Shown here: positions 21,999 through 33,585 of the stretch, in pieces
How the letters are laid out: each line of letters starts with the position of its first letter
How positions within the stretch are numbered: the stretch's first letter is position 1
Source: Porpolomopsis calyptriformis
Taxonomy: Eukaryota; Basidiomycota; Agaricomycetes; Agaricales; Hygrophoraceae
Length of the DNA stretch: 64,000 nucleotides
Assembly (NCBI GenBank): GCA_951640195.1
Contig: OX621165.1
Coordinates: 1,178,001 to 1,242,000 of the forward strand
Direction: 5' to 3'
Made by a program: the position numbers and the translations under genes
The notes under the pieces: model-generated
Databases searched by the model: none
What the model was told of the DNA's origin: nothing
The model's input: the letters and a program-made list of their open reading frames with translations, nothing else

Positions 21999-23907
21999 TC
22001 AACCCGAAAAATGTGAAAGCTCCTCCTCAACTTTCCGACTAACATGACAATAAAAACTCTCGAACGCCAATCTCTCTCCGCCTTGAACCCACTGAAACTC
22101 CAATTCAAAGGGTAGCCCCTCATCTTCACCCTGACCGTGGCCTTGCACAGACTGCAAATTCTTTTCGGTCCAAGTAACACTGCATTTTAGCTCCTGCTCT
22201 CCGGGTACAGGAGACTCGGAGGGAGACCCTTGGATGGCGCGTATTTTGTTCTTCCGTCGCGCTGCACGAGACCAGGTATTACCTTTCACACGGACGAGCA
22301 CGAAGGACGAAGGGTCTCGGGTGGTCGTCTCATACTTTACGCCGTCAATGGATTCGAGCACAAATCGAAGCACATTTGCGAGTTGTAGACTGGATTTGGC
22401 GCATGGAAGCAGTTTGCGGAGGGTATTCCGATGGGGCATGAGATTTTGTAATGATGGATTAGATATTCGTGCTATCACCTTGGTTTCCATTTTATGACAA
22501 GTCTGATCAAAGAAAATATAGAAGCGTACATCCGGAGGATGGATATCACCGAACGACCAGCCGATCACCCATCGTCGGGTTTGTCCTTGCAGTAACTCTG
22601 TGATCGCATAATTCTCGAGCTGCGAGTACGTGCTCCAAATGAGTAATGATGAAGGCGATGAAAAGGGGGAATTTGTGCACCGAGTGCTGGCGCAACAGAG
22701 CTACGACCTCTGACAGGGAGGACATTTTGCCGAGCATGGAGGTATACCATCTAAGCTGATGTCAATCGCGCGAAATGCCAAACCTGAAGAAAAACACTGT
22801 GATACCGGCACTGTGTCCTATAATCGAGGCTTTCGCGAACCATGCGGCATACGAATGAAGTTTCTCCTCCTGGAACAACCATCTCGACCTCTGCGCCAGT
22901 GCAAACCTAAGCCAGCAAAGCCGATGAGAAACGGTCCGCGGTAAAGCGGTAGGTATATAGCTCACGGCACTTGGCCCCGATTCTTTAATCTCAGCCGACC
23001 GCACCATTTCCTCCACGCTTCCGTAAAAAGGCGGATTGCACATCACGAAATCGAATCTAATAAGTAGGGACGGTTACACGATTAATAACCGAGTAGATAT
23101 GCTGGTACGTGCGTGGCGTTTGGATCCGCGGCGAGTGGTAACAGGATAGGATCATCCTGCGTTGTCGTAAGAATCTTAATGCGGTTCTGGAGATGATTAC
23201 AGTGGACGTTGATGTTGGCAATCCGAATCGAGTCCTCATCAATTTCTAGTCGAGCCCGATCAGACGTTATACCGCGATTCCATGCATAAAATCAAATACC
23301 AGTTGCTGTCAACTCCCATGTCGGTTCCAGCCTGCAAGCCAGCAACGGATATATAACCGAGGCACCAGTTCCTCTGATCGTAAAATTTTCACGAATAAGT
23401 CGCCTGAAACCGTGTGATCGACTCTACTCACATGTCAATCCCTTTCACAGTATTTCCCCCTAAAGGCGGTGAAAGAGAAACCATGTCTTGTATCCACAAC
23501 ACATAATTCAGCCTATTGGGCACCTATAGCAGCCTATATGAGAAATGGCATTAAGGCGCACGCGGCGGAACAACTCACTGGTGGACATAGCCGATCGCTT
23601 GGCAGAGTCAAGGAAATACCAAAGTCGCGGTGAAGAAGAGCCTCGGTCAAACGTCTGCTCTGGGACAGGCGAGTCAGAACCTGGTGTCATTTCTACGCTG
23701 ACGGCAAGAAAGACCTTTGAGAGGCGTCATCTTTGAAATTAATGGTGCTGGACCCGTCTGGCCTTGGTTTCAGACTACGATACGTCAACAGAAGATGATA
23801 TAGAACACAACACGAAAATATTAGACTCACTGCGACCTAAGGGGAGGGTATTCGTCCGCGAGAGCTAAAAAATCAGTGGGTTCCCGGTATGGATTTCGTG
23901 GATGCAT
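21999..23907 (-). CDS. METTL16: METTL16-type RNA N6-adenosine methyltransferase
   Basis: Transfers a methyl group from S-adenosylmethionine to adenosine in RNA, in the family best known for U6 snRNA. The start is MHPRNPYREPTDFLALADEY, typical of METTL16. Small exons follow: HLKPRPDGSSTINFKDDASQ, then RRLTEALLHRDFGISL, then VPNRLNYVLWIQDM. The SAM-binding motif GTGASVIYPLLA is at about 23340-23390, and the catalytic NPPF motif is in MCNPPFYGSVEEM, at about 23030. A C-terminal region follows (MGDRLV-type segment, then a charged domain ending VEEELSHFSG). I place the ATG at 23907 because it restores the conserved N-terminus through a donor at TCGCA|GTGAGT. Roughly 480 residues. Substrate is inferred from the family. 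Confidence 0.87.
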
Positions 23908-24119
23908 GGGCAAGGTTCGGTACAATCTCAGCTGTTTTTGACTTTTCATCTTTACATTGATCTAGGCGAGGAAACGGAAGAGAAAAAAAAAAAAAAAGGA
24001 ACATAAACGTGAAGTTCGAAATGAATAAAGTAAGACCAAGGATCAATATTGCACCAAGGAAAACGCAAAAATGAAGTAGAAAAAAGCGGAATAACGAAAT
24101 ACAGCTATAAACCTACTCA

Positions 24120-27100
24120 TCATCGTCCCCCCCATCCACTTCCACCACCCTCTCGTCCACGCGACCTGGCGGCTAACCATCTCTCTCTCTTTCTGTCCCG
24201 GTCCTTGAGATCCCATTCCATCCTTTCCCGATCCCGATCCCTATCTCGGCCAGCTGAGGGTCCTCTCGGTATAAATTGTGAAACAGGCGGACCTGGGCTA
24301 CCACCAGGACCACCGTCAGCACCGACAAACACCAACCGACTCGGCGGTGGCCCGTAGTTCATCAATGCACGCGGTCCACGTGGGGGTGGCCTTGGTGCAG
24401 TACTCGCACCTGGCGGAGCCACACGTACATTAGCCTGCGAATGCAGACTTTGGGATTGGAATTCCCTCTGTGGAGGGAAGGGCGGTGTTTGGGGTGCAAG
24501 AAACGCGTTTGGCCCTTTACCTGGTCCTTGAGCCTGAATCTGCGCGAACGCAGGTCCTGACGTGGACGGCGATGCAGGCGTCGAGCGGGGGTACATCCCT
24601 GGGGATGCTGACGACGTGGATGACGAGGACGACGGCACAGGGGCTGCGGCTTGAAAGGAACGCGGTTGTGTAGGCGGGGTAGCACGCGAACTATTCAAGT
24701 GAGGGGCAGGCTTGAACTGGGAGGTTCCCCAGAGAGCAGCCACAGGCTGTGGCGACCTATACGGAAGGATTTCTCCATCCTCGCGAGACTGTCCCCTGGA
24801 ATGGTGTGGCATTGGCTTGGTGCTAGAGACGACATGGGTGGGAGCGTTGGGTACCGAGTTGCTGCCATTCAGTGACTGGGGAAGCGACTCGGGATGTACT
24901 TGAAGCTCTTCGTCATCTGCCGCAACAACGCCACACGGTACTCGAGTCTCATCGAGCATCTCCTTTTTTACTAGAAGAGAATTTACCTTCTCCAGCGAAC
25001 CACTTTCGTAAACTTGCACGCCGCCATTCTGCTGTGGTTGATAGTTCTGCAACCGCGTCGAGAGGGGACTTGAAAGCCGCGACGAAATGGGATTAGATGA
25101 CGAAGTGCTGCTCTGCCCGCAGTCATCACCAACGAGCACTTGTGTATTGTCATGTATCTTGGTAAAGACTCCACTGTCACCTTCATGTTTGCCTTTGATC
25201 GTCTCCACATCGTCCATGTTCCGGCCATTCGTTTTTGGGCTTGATTCTACCGTTGAAGAGCGTACGTCAACGGTGGAGGGAGCGGGGTCTACAGAAGTGG
25301 CTAGATGAGTGTGTGAGTTCATGCGGGCGGCCATTTCCTCCTCTTCACGCTGTTTCTTCTTCCGTATTGCGAAATCTTTGAGTGACATCTTCACTTTTGG
25401 AGGGGGCGGTGGGGTCGGAGGACGGGGTGTTGGAGGCGTAGGACAACGGGGAGTGGGATCTGGCGGGGATGCGGCGATAAGTGAGGGCAAGAGAAGTTGA
25501 ACAACAGATTCTTCTGTAAGCGACGGCTGCGGAGCCTCGGAACGTTGGGGTGGTGAGGTAGTCGCCAAAACATTCTCCGGTTGTTCCTCATGTCCATTGC
25601 CGTCCGGTAACCGGTGTGTAGATTCCGTCAACGAGGGCTTCTCCGACCCGGCAGTATGGATATCCAAAGGCTGCATAGTGGTGGGGGGGGACGGCACGAG
25701 CTTTCTCCGCTCAGGTGGGTGGATCCTGTTCATATCTAACACGTCCATTACAGTATCGCTATCTTGTAACGGACTCGACGGAGGTTTCGTTGGCGGCCCA
25801 GAAGCGGTTGAGGTCACCGGGGAAAGCGATAGCAAGGACAGCCTCGCAAAAGACGCGGACGGCGAGGCATAGCTATGATCTTGGAAGGAAGATGTTGACG
25901 ACGGGCGATTACCTGCTGAAGGTGACATCGAGGAGACAGTCGTGGGATCAAGTGAAGCAGGCATTGGCGGCGGGAGCATCTCCGTCTGATGCTTGTTGCT
26001 TCTGCCACTCGCAATATCCATATCTACATCCGCATCCACGCCTGTCCCCTGGCTCTGAGTTGGGACTCCCCCATCCGGGTCGCTGCTCGTAACAATCCTG
26101 ATGCCCAGTCCCACACCAGCCTTTCCCTTCCCTCGATAGCTCGCACCCTCGATGCTCCCTCCAGGCGAGGCGGAGCCACGCGGCTGCCAGGCATCTGCAC
26201 GCGCATTCATTGCTTTAAGCGTCTCTGAACTCCGATGAATCCATCGTTTGCGCATCTTGGGTGGCATCTTGTCCTCGCTTTCGCTTGTATCTTGCTCCGA
26301 TCCTTTTCCTACTTCCTCGGTGCCTTTCTTTGGCCGAGAGTGCGTAAATGTCTCATCGGCAGAGTGTGAACTGTTTGTGCGTTTTCGTGAATGTGGACGT
26401 GGGTGGCGCCTGGTTGGGGAACTGATGGTGCCAAGTTGTTTGTCTGTAAGTGAAATGGACGGTGAGACGGCTCGAAGAGGAGCCAAACGTAGAGGAGAAA
26501 CGGAGTGATGGAACTCACGACGCAGAATACCGCGTTCGTCGCGACCACTCGACTCAGAGGTAGAGTCCATGTCAACATCCAGGACAACATCGACATCAGG
26601 ATCAGCCTCTTCCTCGCCATCCCCCATGGTATCCTCCGCTTTCTGGTGCTCTGAAGTAACCATCTCAACCCCACTCATCCCACCAGACCACGGTACCTTT
26701 TCTCTCGTCTTGAATCCTCTCTCTACACCAATCAATGGCCCCAGGTCGACACGTTCCCCACTCCCAATCTCTCCGTCAACAAAAGCCGCCATCTGGGTCA
26801 GTGCGCAATCTCGCGCGCGTGCACCACACGCACAGGTAGTGAACGTCGACCCAAGCGCGTGGAGAATATTCGCCATCTGGTTGCGTAAATGCTGTCGCTG
26901 TCGCGGCCTGTCATTCACCCATCTATTATCAATCTCGATGAACCTCGATGATACAAAATATAGAGATCGGGCGGGAACAAGAGAGAAATAATCGGAACAT
27001 GTGAAAGAAAGACTCACGGGAACATATGTGGACTCTCGATCAAGGCGGGTAGGTTATGGACCGCGTTGCCGTCGTCCCACTCCCATCCCAAGACTACTTC

Positions 27101-28156
27101 CTCGTGCGCCTTGAGGTCGCGGAGAGCAAATATACCGAAAGTGAGTGGGGAGTCTGGCTTATTTGTCTTTGAAGAACAGAGGACTGGACGAAGGACGGCG
27201 TTCGGATGACAGCCGTTGCGGACGAAGCGGCTTTTGTTGCCTGTAATGCGAGAGTCGAGAGTGACGTCGAGAGGCGAACCGATCAGGTGAACAAAAGGTT
27301 TTGGCATACCGAGATGCGCGTAGGCGTTTAAGGGGTCGGAGAGATAGGTGGCAGATGGGATTATGGTGGATGTATAAGGGGCTATGAGGTGGGCGGATGG
27401 GACGGGTGCCACAGTGTGCATGGCATAGGATGGAGGTCGGACGGAAGGGTTAGTATTGAGAGATAGCGTTGGATGAGAGAAAGAAGAGTCGGGGATGGGC
27501 TGGAGGGTTGTTGGAGGGAGTTGAGTGTTGGGCGGAAGTCGGACGGGAGTCGTTGTGTCGGAAGAGGGTGGCTGGAGTGCGGTTACTCCTCTCCAATGCT
27601 GAGCTTGCCGACGAAGCTTGAGACGGGTGTCTTGATGAGGGATGATATCTTGTGTGATTGAGACGTATGGGTCGTCGATATCCACATGCTCGTCCTCGGG
27701 AGCGTTTGACCTCTTCCGTTTTGGATTTACGTTGTCGATGGTAGCTGTACTAGCTCTGCGCGGCTTCCTCTCGATACCTGGACTTGCCCTTGGTCTTGAT
27801 GCTAAATCGTGCACTTGCTTCTGTCGAGCCTTTTGCAATTTCACCGCCCGCTCCCTGTCCACCGGCCTCGGTACACAAACCCAACACCGCCACTCTTCTG
27901 GCACCTGCCCTTCTATGATGTCAAAACAAGCAGCGTGGCACCACCGAGAACAATCATCGCATGCGATTGAGAAGCCATCATCATAAACGAATCCGCAAAT
28001 ACACTGAATGGCTTCAGAGCTAGAGGCCGGGTGCTGATCTATCTGTACCGAAAGCGAGCTTTGCTTCCGTTTGAGTGGAATAAGGGATTGAGGGGTGAGA
28101 TTGGAAGGGGAGAGACAGAGCAGGCCGAGAGCAGCCTCTGTCGCATCCTCGTTCAT
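24120..28156 (-). CDS. SET3: PHD and SET domain protein, Set3-like
   Basis: Two exons, 28156-27018 and 26907-24120, encode 1,308 residues. The 110-base intron joins PHMFP to the next exon, whose HLRNQMANILHALGSTFTTC segment is the conserved follow-on in Set3 proteins. A PHD finger is at about residues 52-94 (CICGFVYDDGFSIACDDCSRWCH...CWVC). The SET region is at about 270-378 (GNKSRFVRNGCHPNAVLRPV, then FALRDLKAHEEVVLGWEWDD). This is the MLL5/Set3 type, usually without methyltransferase activity and acting as a reader scaffold of a histone deacetylase complex. The second exon carries a conserved Cys motif (CACGARARDC). It then has about 850 residues of Pro/Ser-rich disordered sequence ending in an Arg/Gly-rich tail (RGREGGGSGWGGR). 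MFS transporter sequence starts 112 bases upstream. Confidence 0.88.
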
Positions 28157-28268
28157 TGCCTAGCGAGCGGTAAATAAATATCAACACCAGACGCCAGATT
28201 TCGTATTTATACTGTTCACCACCATGATCAAAGCGGGAGGGGAGACCGTTCGCTTTGACATGCCCATC

Positions 28269-30237
28269 TTACATCTCCTTTCCTTCAGCTGAATCGTTCA
28301 GGGTGATCACTATGGCCTGGCTTTCGGGACCATCACCACCATCCTTGTAAAAGATAACAATCGCGATCGCTTCCACGCATATGACTGCCACCATGAACCA
28401 AAAAGCCACCACGATACCCTTGTACGTTTTCAATCCGCCTGCCCTGGCATCGACACTGACCTGAATGGCATTCACAACAGAGATCCCAACCGCAGATCCT
28501 AGCTGCAGTGCTCCGTTGAAGATTGCACCAATCGTCCCTCGCATAGACGATGGTGCCGTCTTGAATATGGCAATACTGAGGCCGATCGTCAGTGACCTAG
28601 GAATCTCACTGAGGGAGGGGACTGACTTTGCGTGCGTATACGTCAACATGGCCCCCGTGGAACCCACAAGAAAAGCCGGAAAGGTCACTGACCAGTAGTT
28701 TTCTGGAGAATCTGCAAACGATAACAGCGCAGTACCAGCAAGAAGAAGGACGTTTGCAACGAGAAGAATACGTTTCGGACTGTATCGGGTGGATAGCGAC
28801 CCGGTAAAGCCGATGATCGTTGATGCAATGCCGAGCGGAACTCTGGCAAAATATTCCAGTCAGATATTAGTCGTCGATTCGAAATATTGCAAACGGTACA
28901 AATGAGCAGCCGATGCTGTTGCTGTCCAATGATAAGCATCTTGCCATAGTGTGCTGAATGTGATAAATATCGCCGTCCACCAGAAAAACGGCAACAGGGC
29001 GAGCGCAAAAAGAACGGCAAAATTCGGGCAAAACCACGTCCTTGGTGGCCTATGGCAAATATCCATCTACTAAGCACGGTGCTGAGACAAAGCTCCACTT
29101 ACACTACCGCTATTTCAGCCGGAATCAGAGTCTCCCAATAGAAAAAACATCCCATCAGAATGAAGGAGATAACAAAGGGCGCAAACACCGAAGGCGCTTT
29201 CCATCCCACCGAAGACCCGGCAGTTATAGCAAATATGAGAAGAATTAGAGACACTGTTTGCACCAGGGGATCTCAAAAACAGGCCAATCAAGACGGACTA
29301 GGAAACACCTACCTGTCAAGACGGACACGCCAATGATATCGAAGCTCTTAAGTTTCGAGGTTACTGGGACGTGCCTGACAGTGGCTGGTTCTTGAGGAGG
29401 TATAAGAATTGCGCCGATCATGGCTATCGGCAATGCTACCATTGCAAGACTCCAAAATACCCAACGCCAACCGCGGTCTATGGAGCTGAATCTGACGAAG
29501 ATGGCGCCGACGACAAGGCCAAGGACTGAAGGGGAACACCGCGGTGGATGTGATAAATACCAATGAAAAAAAAAAAAAAAAAAGACCACGTACTATCTCC
29601 AACCGCACCACAACTCCCGAATATGCCAATAGCGCGAGCTTGCTCGGATGGCAACGTGAACAAACGAGTTAGCAATGTCATCGCCGACGGGATGGTTAAT
29701 GACGCAGCTATGGATATCGGAAATTTGTGAGTTACATTCCGAGTGCTGAAGAGCGATGACAATAACCAATGCCAGAGATGGCGCGCAAGATTATCAGAGT
29801 GATCTTGTTTTTCACGAATCCTTCTCCGAATGAAATAAATCCAAGCGAGCAAAGCCCAATAATAAACGCGTATTCTATACATCTTGTTTCAGCACCTCGT
29901 TGGAACCAACAACACGATGCTTACTAGGATTATAGACATCGCTGATCCGTCCGCTCTGGCTCAAGTAACCATTAACTCATATTCGACCAAAAGGATAATT
30001 GGACCATACCAGGAGGAGAAATGACGCAAACGTCAGAGTAAACGAGCTCACTATCCAGGAAGACTCGGCTGCAGTCATCCTAAGCGAGACAACCAAAGAC
30101 GGTATAGCGGAGAAAAGTGCAGTAATACTGAACGCATCAATGAATTGGGCTAAACAGAAAATAGCTAGAAGTGCATATTTGCGCTGAGTGGATAAAACGA
30201 AGCCATTGTTCGGGTGCTCGAAGGGCGAAGAGACCAT
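28269..30237 (-). CDS. MFS transporter, DHA2-like
   Basis: Plasma- or vacuolar-membrane transporter; substrate unknown. Exon 1 starts MVSSPFEHPNNGFVLSTQRKY with the first helix (ALLAIFCLAQFIDAFSITALF). A 31-base exon gives SGRISDVYNP, the loop 2-3 motif. Later pieces include FIIGLCSLGFISFGEG, an Arg-rich ILRAISGI, MTLLTRLFTLPSEQARAIGIFGSCGAVGD, WRWVFWSLAMVALPIA, a long middle region and the C-terminal helices ending TLNDSAEGKEM. The order and the motif set fit the 14-helix DHA2 group. About eight short introns. One lies next to a run of 18 A/T bases at about 29562-29582, so that junction is uncertain. No biosynthetic genes flank it. Confidence 0.82.
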
Positions 30238-31871
30238 ATCGCTTTATGAGACTCGCAAAAAAGGACTTTGTGAGAGGCGGGGGCAAACGACAAGACGGGA
30301 ATTTATATCCGGGGACAGCACGAATGGAATCATCAACTCTCTCCCGGTTCCACCCACCGTAGGATGTACAGAAAGTTCACCAAAGAAAATACAAATGAGG
30401 ATCGCAATGCGGGGCCGGTGGCACCTGGACACAATCAAGCCTGTTGGAGAGCACCTCAGCCGACTCTTGCAAAGAACGTCATACTCCAGGTTTTTCCCCA
30501 AGGGGTCGATGGGTTGTCCAAGAGAATATCAGGATTGTGACAGTGGGAGAAGAAACAGGAGCAAGGACCAGGCATGCGCCAAGAACGAATGAATCGAAAG
30601 GTGTCCCGCAGAATTCCGGGATAGTACATGAGATGGAACTTCCTGAATGACGAGACTGAATGCAACCTGAGTTCTTCAAAAGGCTTCGACCTCCGGGCGA
30701 AAGAAGATTGTGGGGTGACCGGTGAAGTAAACAATAGTGCATAGAACGTCGAGTGCGACAATATCCCTCAGGCAGCAGATATACGTGTAGCCAACGTTGA
30801 GCGACAGTGATCGCCAGTGTCAATGTATGTCTTGCCTTTTGAGGAAACTCCACTGATCTGCAGGCGAGAACTCTCCAGATGCTGATGGCGACGCCCTAGG
30901 ATGTAATTGGGGCAAACCACAGGTGCCAAGCGTCCAGCTGTCCTCACCCCCACGCTGATGCACGAGACCACAACCTACACGGTCTGTTATGGGTTTAGAG
31001 AGGTCGAGGACCATGCAGCAGCTTCAACTCTAGGTGCACTTGGCCTTCCTCTCCTCCCCAAAGATCGGGTCTCGAGGAATCAACCACCCTCAATTAAGTT
31101 TTTCATATTCGCCGGAACAAATTGAAGGAAATGGTCGAAAGCAAACGAATTTTGGTCAATAGTGTGGGGGGGTTTGCCTGTGATATCATCGTAGTCAAGT
31201 ATTTCCAATCCACTGATCTTTCAGTGCTAAACATCAAACACAAAAAGAATCTGAACATCATACGCCTAGAAATGTGCCTCGTTTTGAAAGGGATTTCTTG
31301 CAATCAGGAGACCCATGCCGTTTAATGCGTTCTCTCTGCCAGTCACTCGCAAGGACTGATAATGTTATGGGACAGACCCTTGTAGACTCGAAGTATTGAG
31401 AAATATCGGATGATGGATGCGAATAGACAAGGGCGTGAAGCATGCAAAGATCAGTGTCCGGTCTACAAGCAAGTCAATAAAAATGACGTGAGAGTCTAGC
31501 AAAGCTGTTAGATGTTTCGGCGTGATATGTACATTCCTGGGTCGACGCGCACGCCCTCGAGGTTCGAGGTTAAATACGCCGCGATTTCCTGGGTACCATC
31601 CTCAAACGGGAATACTACCCAAGGAAGGACAATCGGTTGTAGACGGTCGCTAAGCCCAAGCCGCGCCACCAGAAACTTGGAATGACCATCAAATTGGGAT
31701 TGGATCTGACCGTTGCAGCCTTGGGTTTGTCTGCAATTATCCTCACCCCCAAAGGTGATTCAGGAAATTTGATTGAAACGCAAGAACCATATCGAAAACA
31801 TTACAATCCTAACCCTATGGGACAAAAAAAAAACGCATTTGGAAATCATATTGAAAGTCAAGGGGGTGTCC
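30238..31871. other. Gene-poor stretch, 1.6 kb
   Basis: Between the MFS start and the end of the membrane-protein gene. ORFs here are short, overlap on both strands and show no recognisable family. The only protein-like piece is the 83-codon frame at 31508-31759. No repeat ends, inverted repeats or RNA gene were seen. It could hold a decayed gene and the MFS promoter. Confidence 0.45.
31508..31759 (-). other. Exon-like open stretch without a start codon
   Basis: An 83-codon minus-strand frame, bounded by TGA upstream and ending in TAA (RRNI*). It has no suitable ATG. Its composition is protein-like: SKFLVARLGLSDRLQPIVLP, then VFPFEDGTQEIAAYL and VRVDPGMYI. A plausible 3' splice site (ATTGCAG) sits inside the frame at about 31735. 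It may be the last exon of a small or decayed gene. Family not recognised. Confidence 0.3.
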
Positions 31872-33585
31872 TCAGTTCGAGTTTGGCGTGCTCGCCCTCC
31901 TGGAGTATGCACTAAGCTCGATGAGCGTGAGGCCCACGGCGGCCATGAGATCTCCTCCAGGCACCCTCGCCACGCATAGCTTGAGTGTGCCGCTATGTCC
32001 AGGTTCCGTTACTACAGTCCTAATTGCTATATCCCCGAGACTAGAGTCCTCTCGTTCGTCTTTAAGAATATAACTGGGGGCATCTGCGGTGTATAAATTC
32101 CGAATTCATAAAAATAAAATAAAAAAATAAGAAAGCTGGGTCACCTTCTGAATCTGTATAATACCAGACTGGATCTATTGCTTTCAGGCGACTAGTGCTA
32201 CCACTCGAATTCGTAGTGGTGATGGAGAGGTACCCATCAATGTTGAAAGAGCCGGATTCACAGGGTATGGAGATGTTGGGGCAGATAGTCGAGAACGTGT
32301 TATTGCCAAGGTCGATAGACACGTTTTGCACCAAGGGATATAAGCTAGGAGGGACAGTCACTCCCGGCTCGACTGTCGCAAAGTGTAAGTCCCATAAATT
32401 GTTATCCGCCGTGCTGTTGGTCATATTATATTGGTACAATTTGGTCCATGTCGTGTTCTGCCGATAGAAGAACGAGGCGCGGGGATTTTCATCCGCTGGG
32501 GCATTGTACTGAGGCCCGTCGAGGATCACGAACCCGGAGTAAATATTGCAAGTCCTGTCCCATGAAATCTGTAGCAGCAGCAGGATCAGATCTCTATTCA
32601 TCGTGAAGGGGGGGTCTTTACCTGCTGAGAGATCCGCAAAGCTACTTGTGGGCCAAAAAACGGGCCCAAAGAGACGACCATAGCCATTGGGAATAGGATC
32701 AGGACGTGGACCAGATACCATAACACAGGGAAAGACCAGGCTCTTATTTTATAGATGATTGATCGTATACGTCCTTTCTTTTGAACTTCGTTTCCTTGGT
32801 GTTCTTGAGCTTCGCCTCCTCCGTGTTCTCGTGCCCCAAACCATCGAAACGCGATGACAAAGAATAAACCGCATACGAAGATGTTTACCAGTCCCCAGTA
32901 GAAGCCAAAGACATACACCATAGGAGAGGTGAGGACGTTTGACACGTCTGAAATTGAAATAACACCTACTCAAGAGATAAAATGGAATCCAGCGAGTATG
33001 GTCCTCGTTTGAGGGATTTCTCGGATTAGGTACGGTAGTGTCCTGTAAACCCCCCGAATAGAACCGTAATCTGAGCTGGGGTTAGGAAAATTCATACCTG
33101 TATGTCTGCCGAAAGGACCATAACCTGAGCTGAAGTTGGGGAAATGTATGTGGAACTCACAGAACTTTATCCACGCCACGTCAAATGCGTTGACAATGAA
33201 CCAGGTGGCTAGAAGCACTGCGGAAACTAGCAGGTAATGTTAGATACGAATGCACACTGATGAAGATGCGAGAAACAAAATACCGACCTTTCTTATTGAA
33301 GACTGCGGGGGGAGGGGCAGGAAGCTGAGGATTTATTGCGTTGTCCGCAGGGACATTACCAGGAGGCTGGGCAGCTGGACCGCCGACCGCCGGGTCTGCT
33401 CCGCGGGGGTCTTCGCCATTAAGGTGCGGGGCTTGCGCGTTTTGGCCTAAACCACCGAGAGGGATCGCTGGGTTCGTCACAGGTTGTTGGGGCTCAAAAA
33501 GTAGGAGGTTTCTTCTGGTAAGTCTGAAGACTATAGCATCTATCACCCCGCTCAAGCTGAAAATCCCCTTTAAGATCAGCTGGGC
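31872..33585 (-). CDS. Membrane protein with glycosylated ectodomain (downstream module)
   Basis: Exons encode TM segments VSAVLLATWFIVNAFDVAWI, YVFGFYWGLVNIFVCGLFFVI and FPVLWYLVHVLILFPMAMVV. An outside domain follows, with SWDRTCNIYSGFVILDG, several N-glycosylation sites (NTT, NMTNST, NVS, NNT, NIS, NSS) and paired cysteines. The final exon has TVVTEPGHSGTLKLCVARV and VGLTLIELSAYSRR, ending TPNSN before TGA at 31872. I recall similar unnamed proteins in Agaricales. Upstream, the first exon (33585-33288) is the same exon that encodes the seventh helix and tail of the receptor described next. I found no ATG in this frame within that exon, so this part is probably joined to the receptor. If it is a separate gene, its start is not visible. 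A 220-base intron (about 32952-33170) holds an imperfect 57-base repeat. Confidence 0.6.

Noticed and set aside
30188..30853. Overlapping frames of 100-134 codons on both strands
   Set aside because: No domain, no consistent splice model and mutual overlap; probably promoter or decayed sequence.
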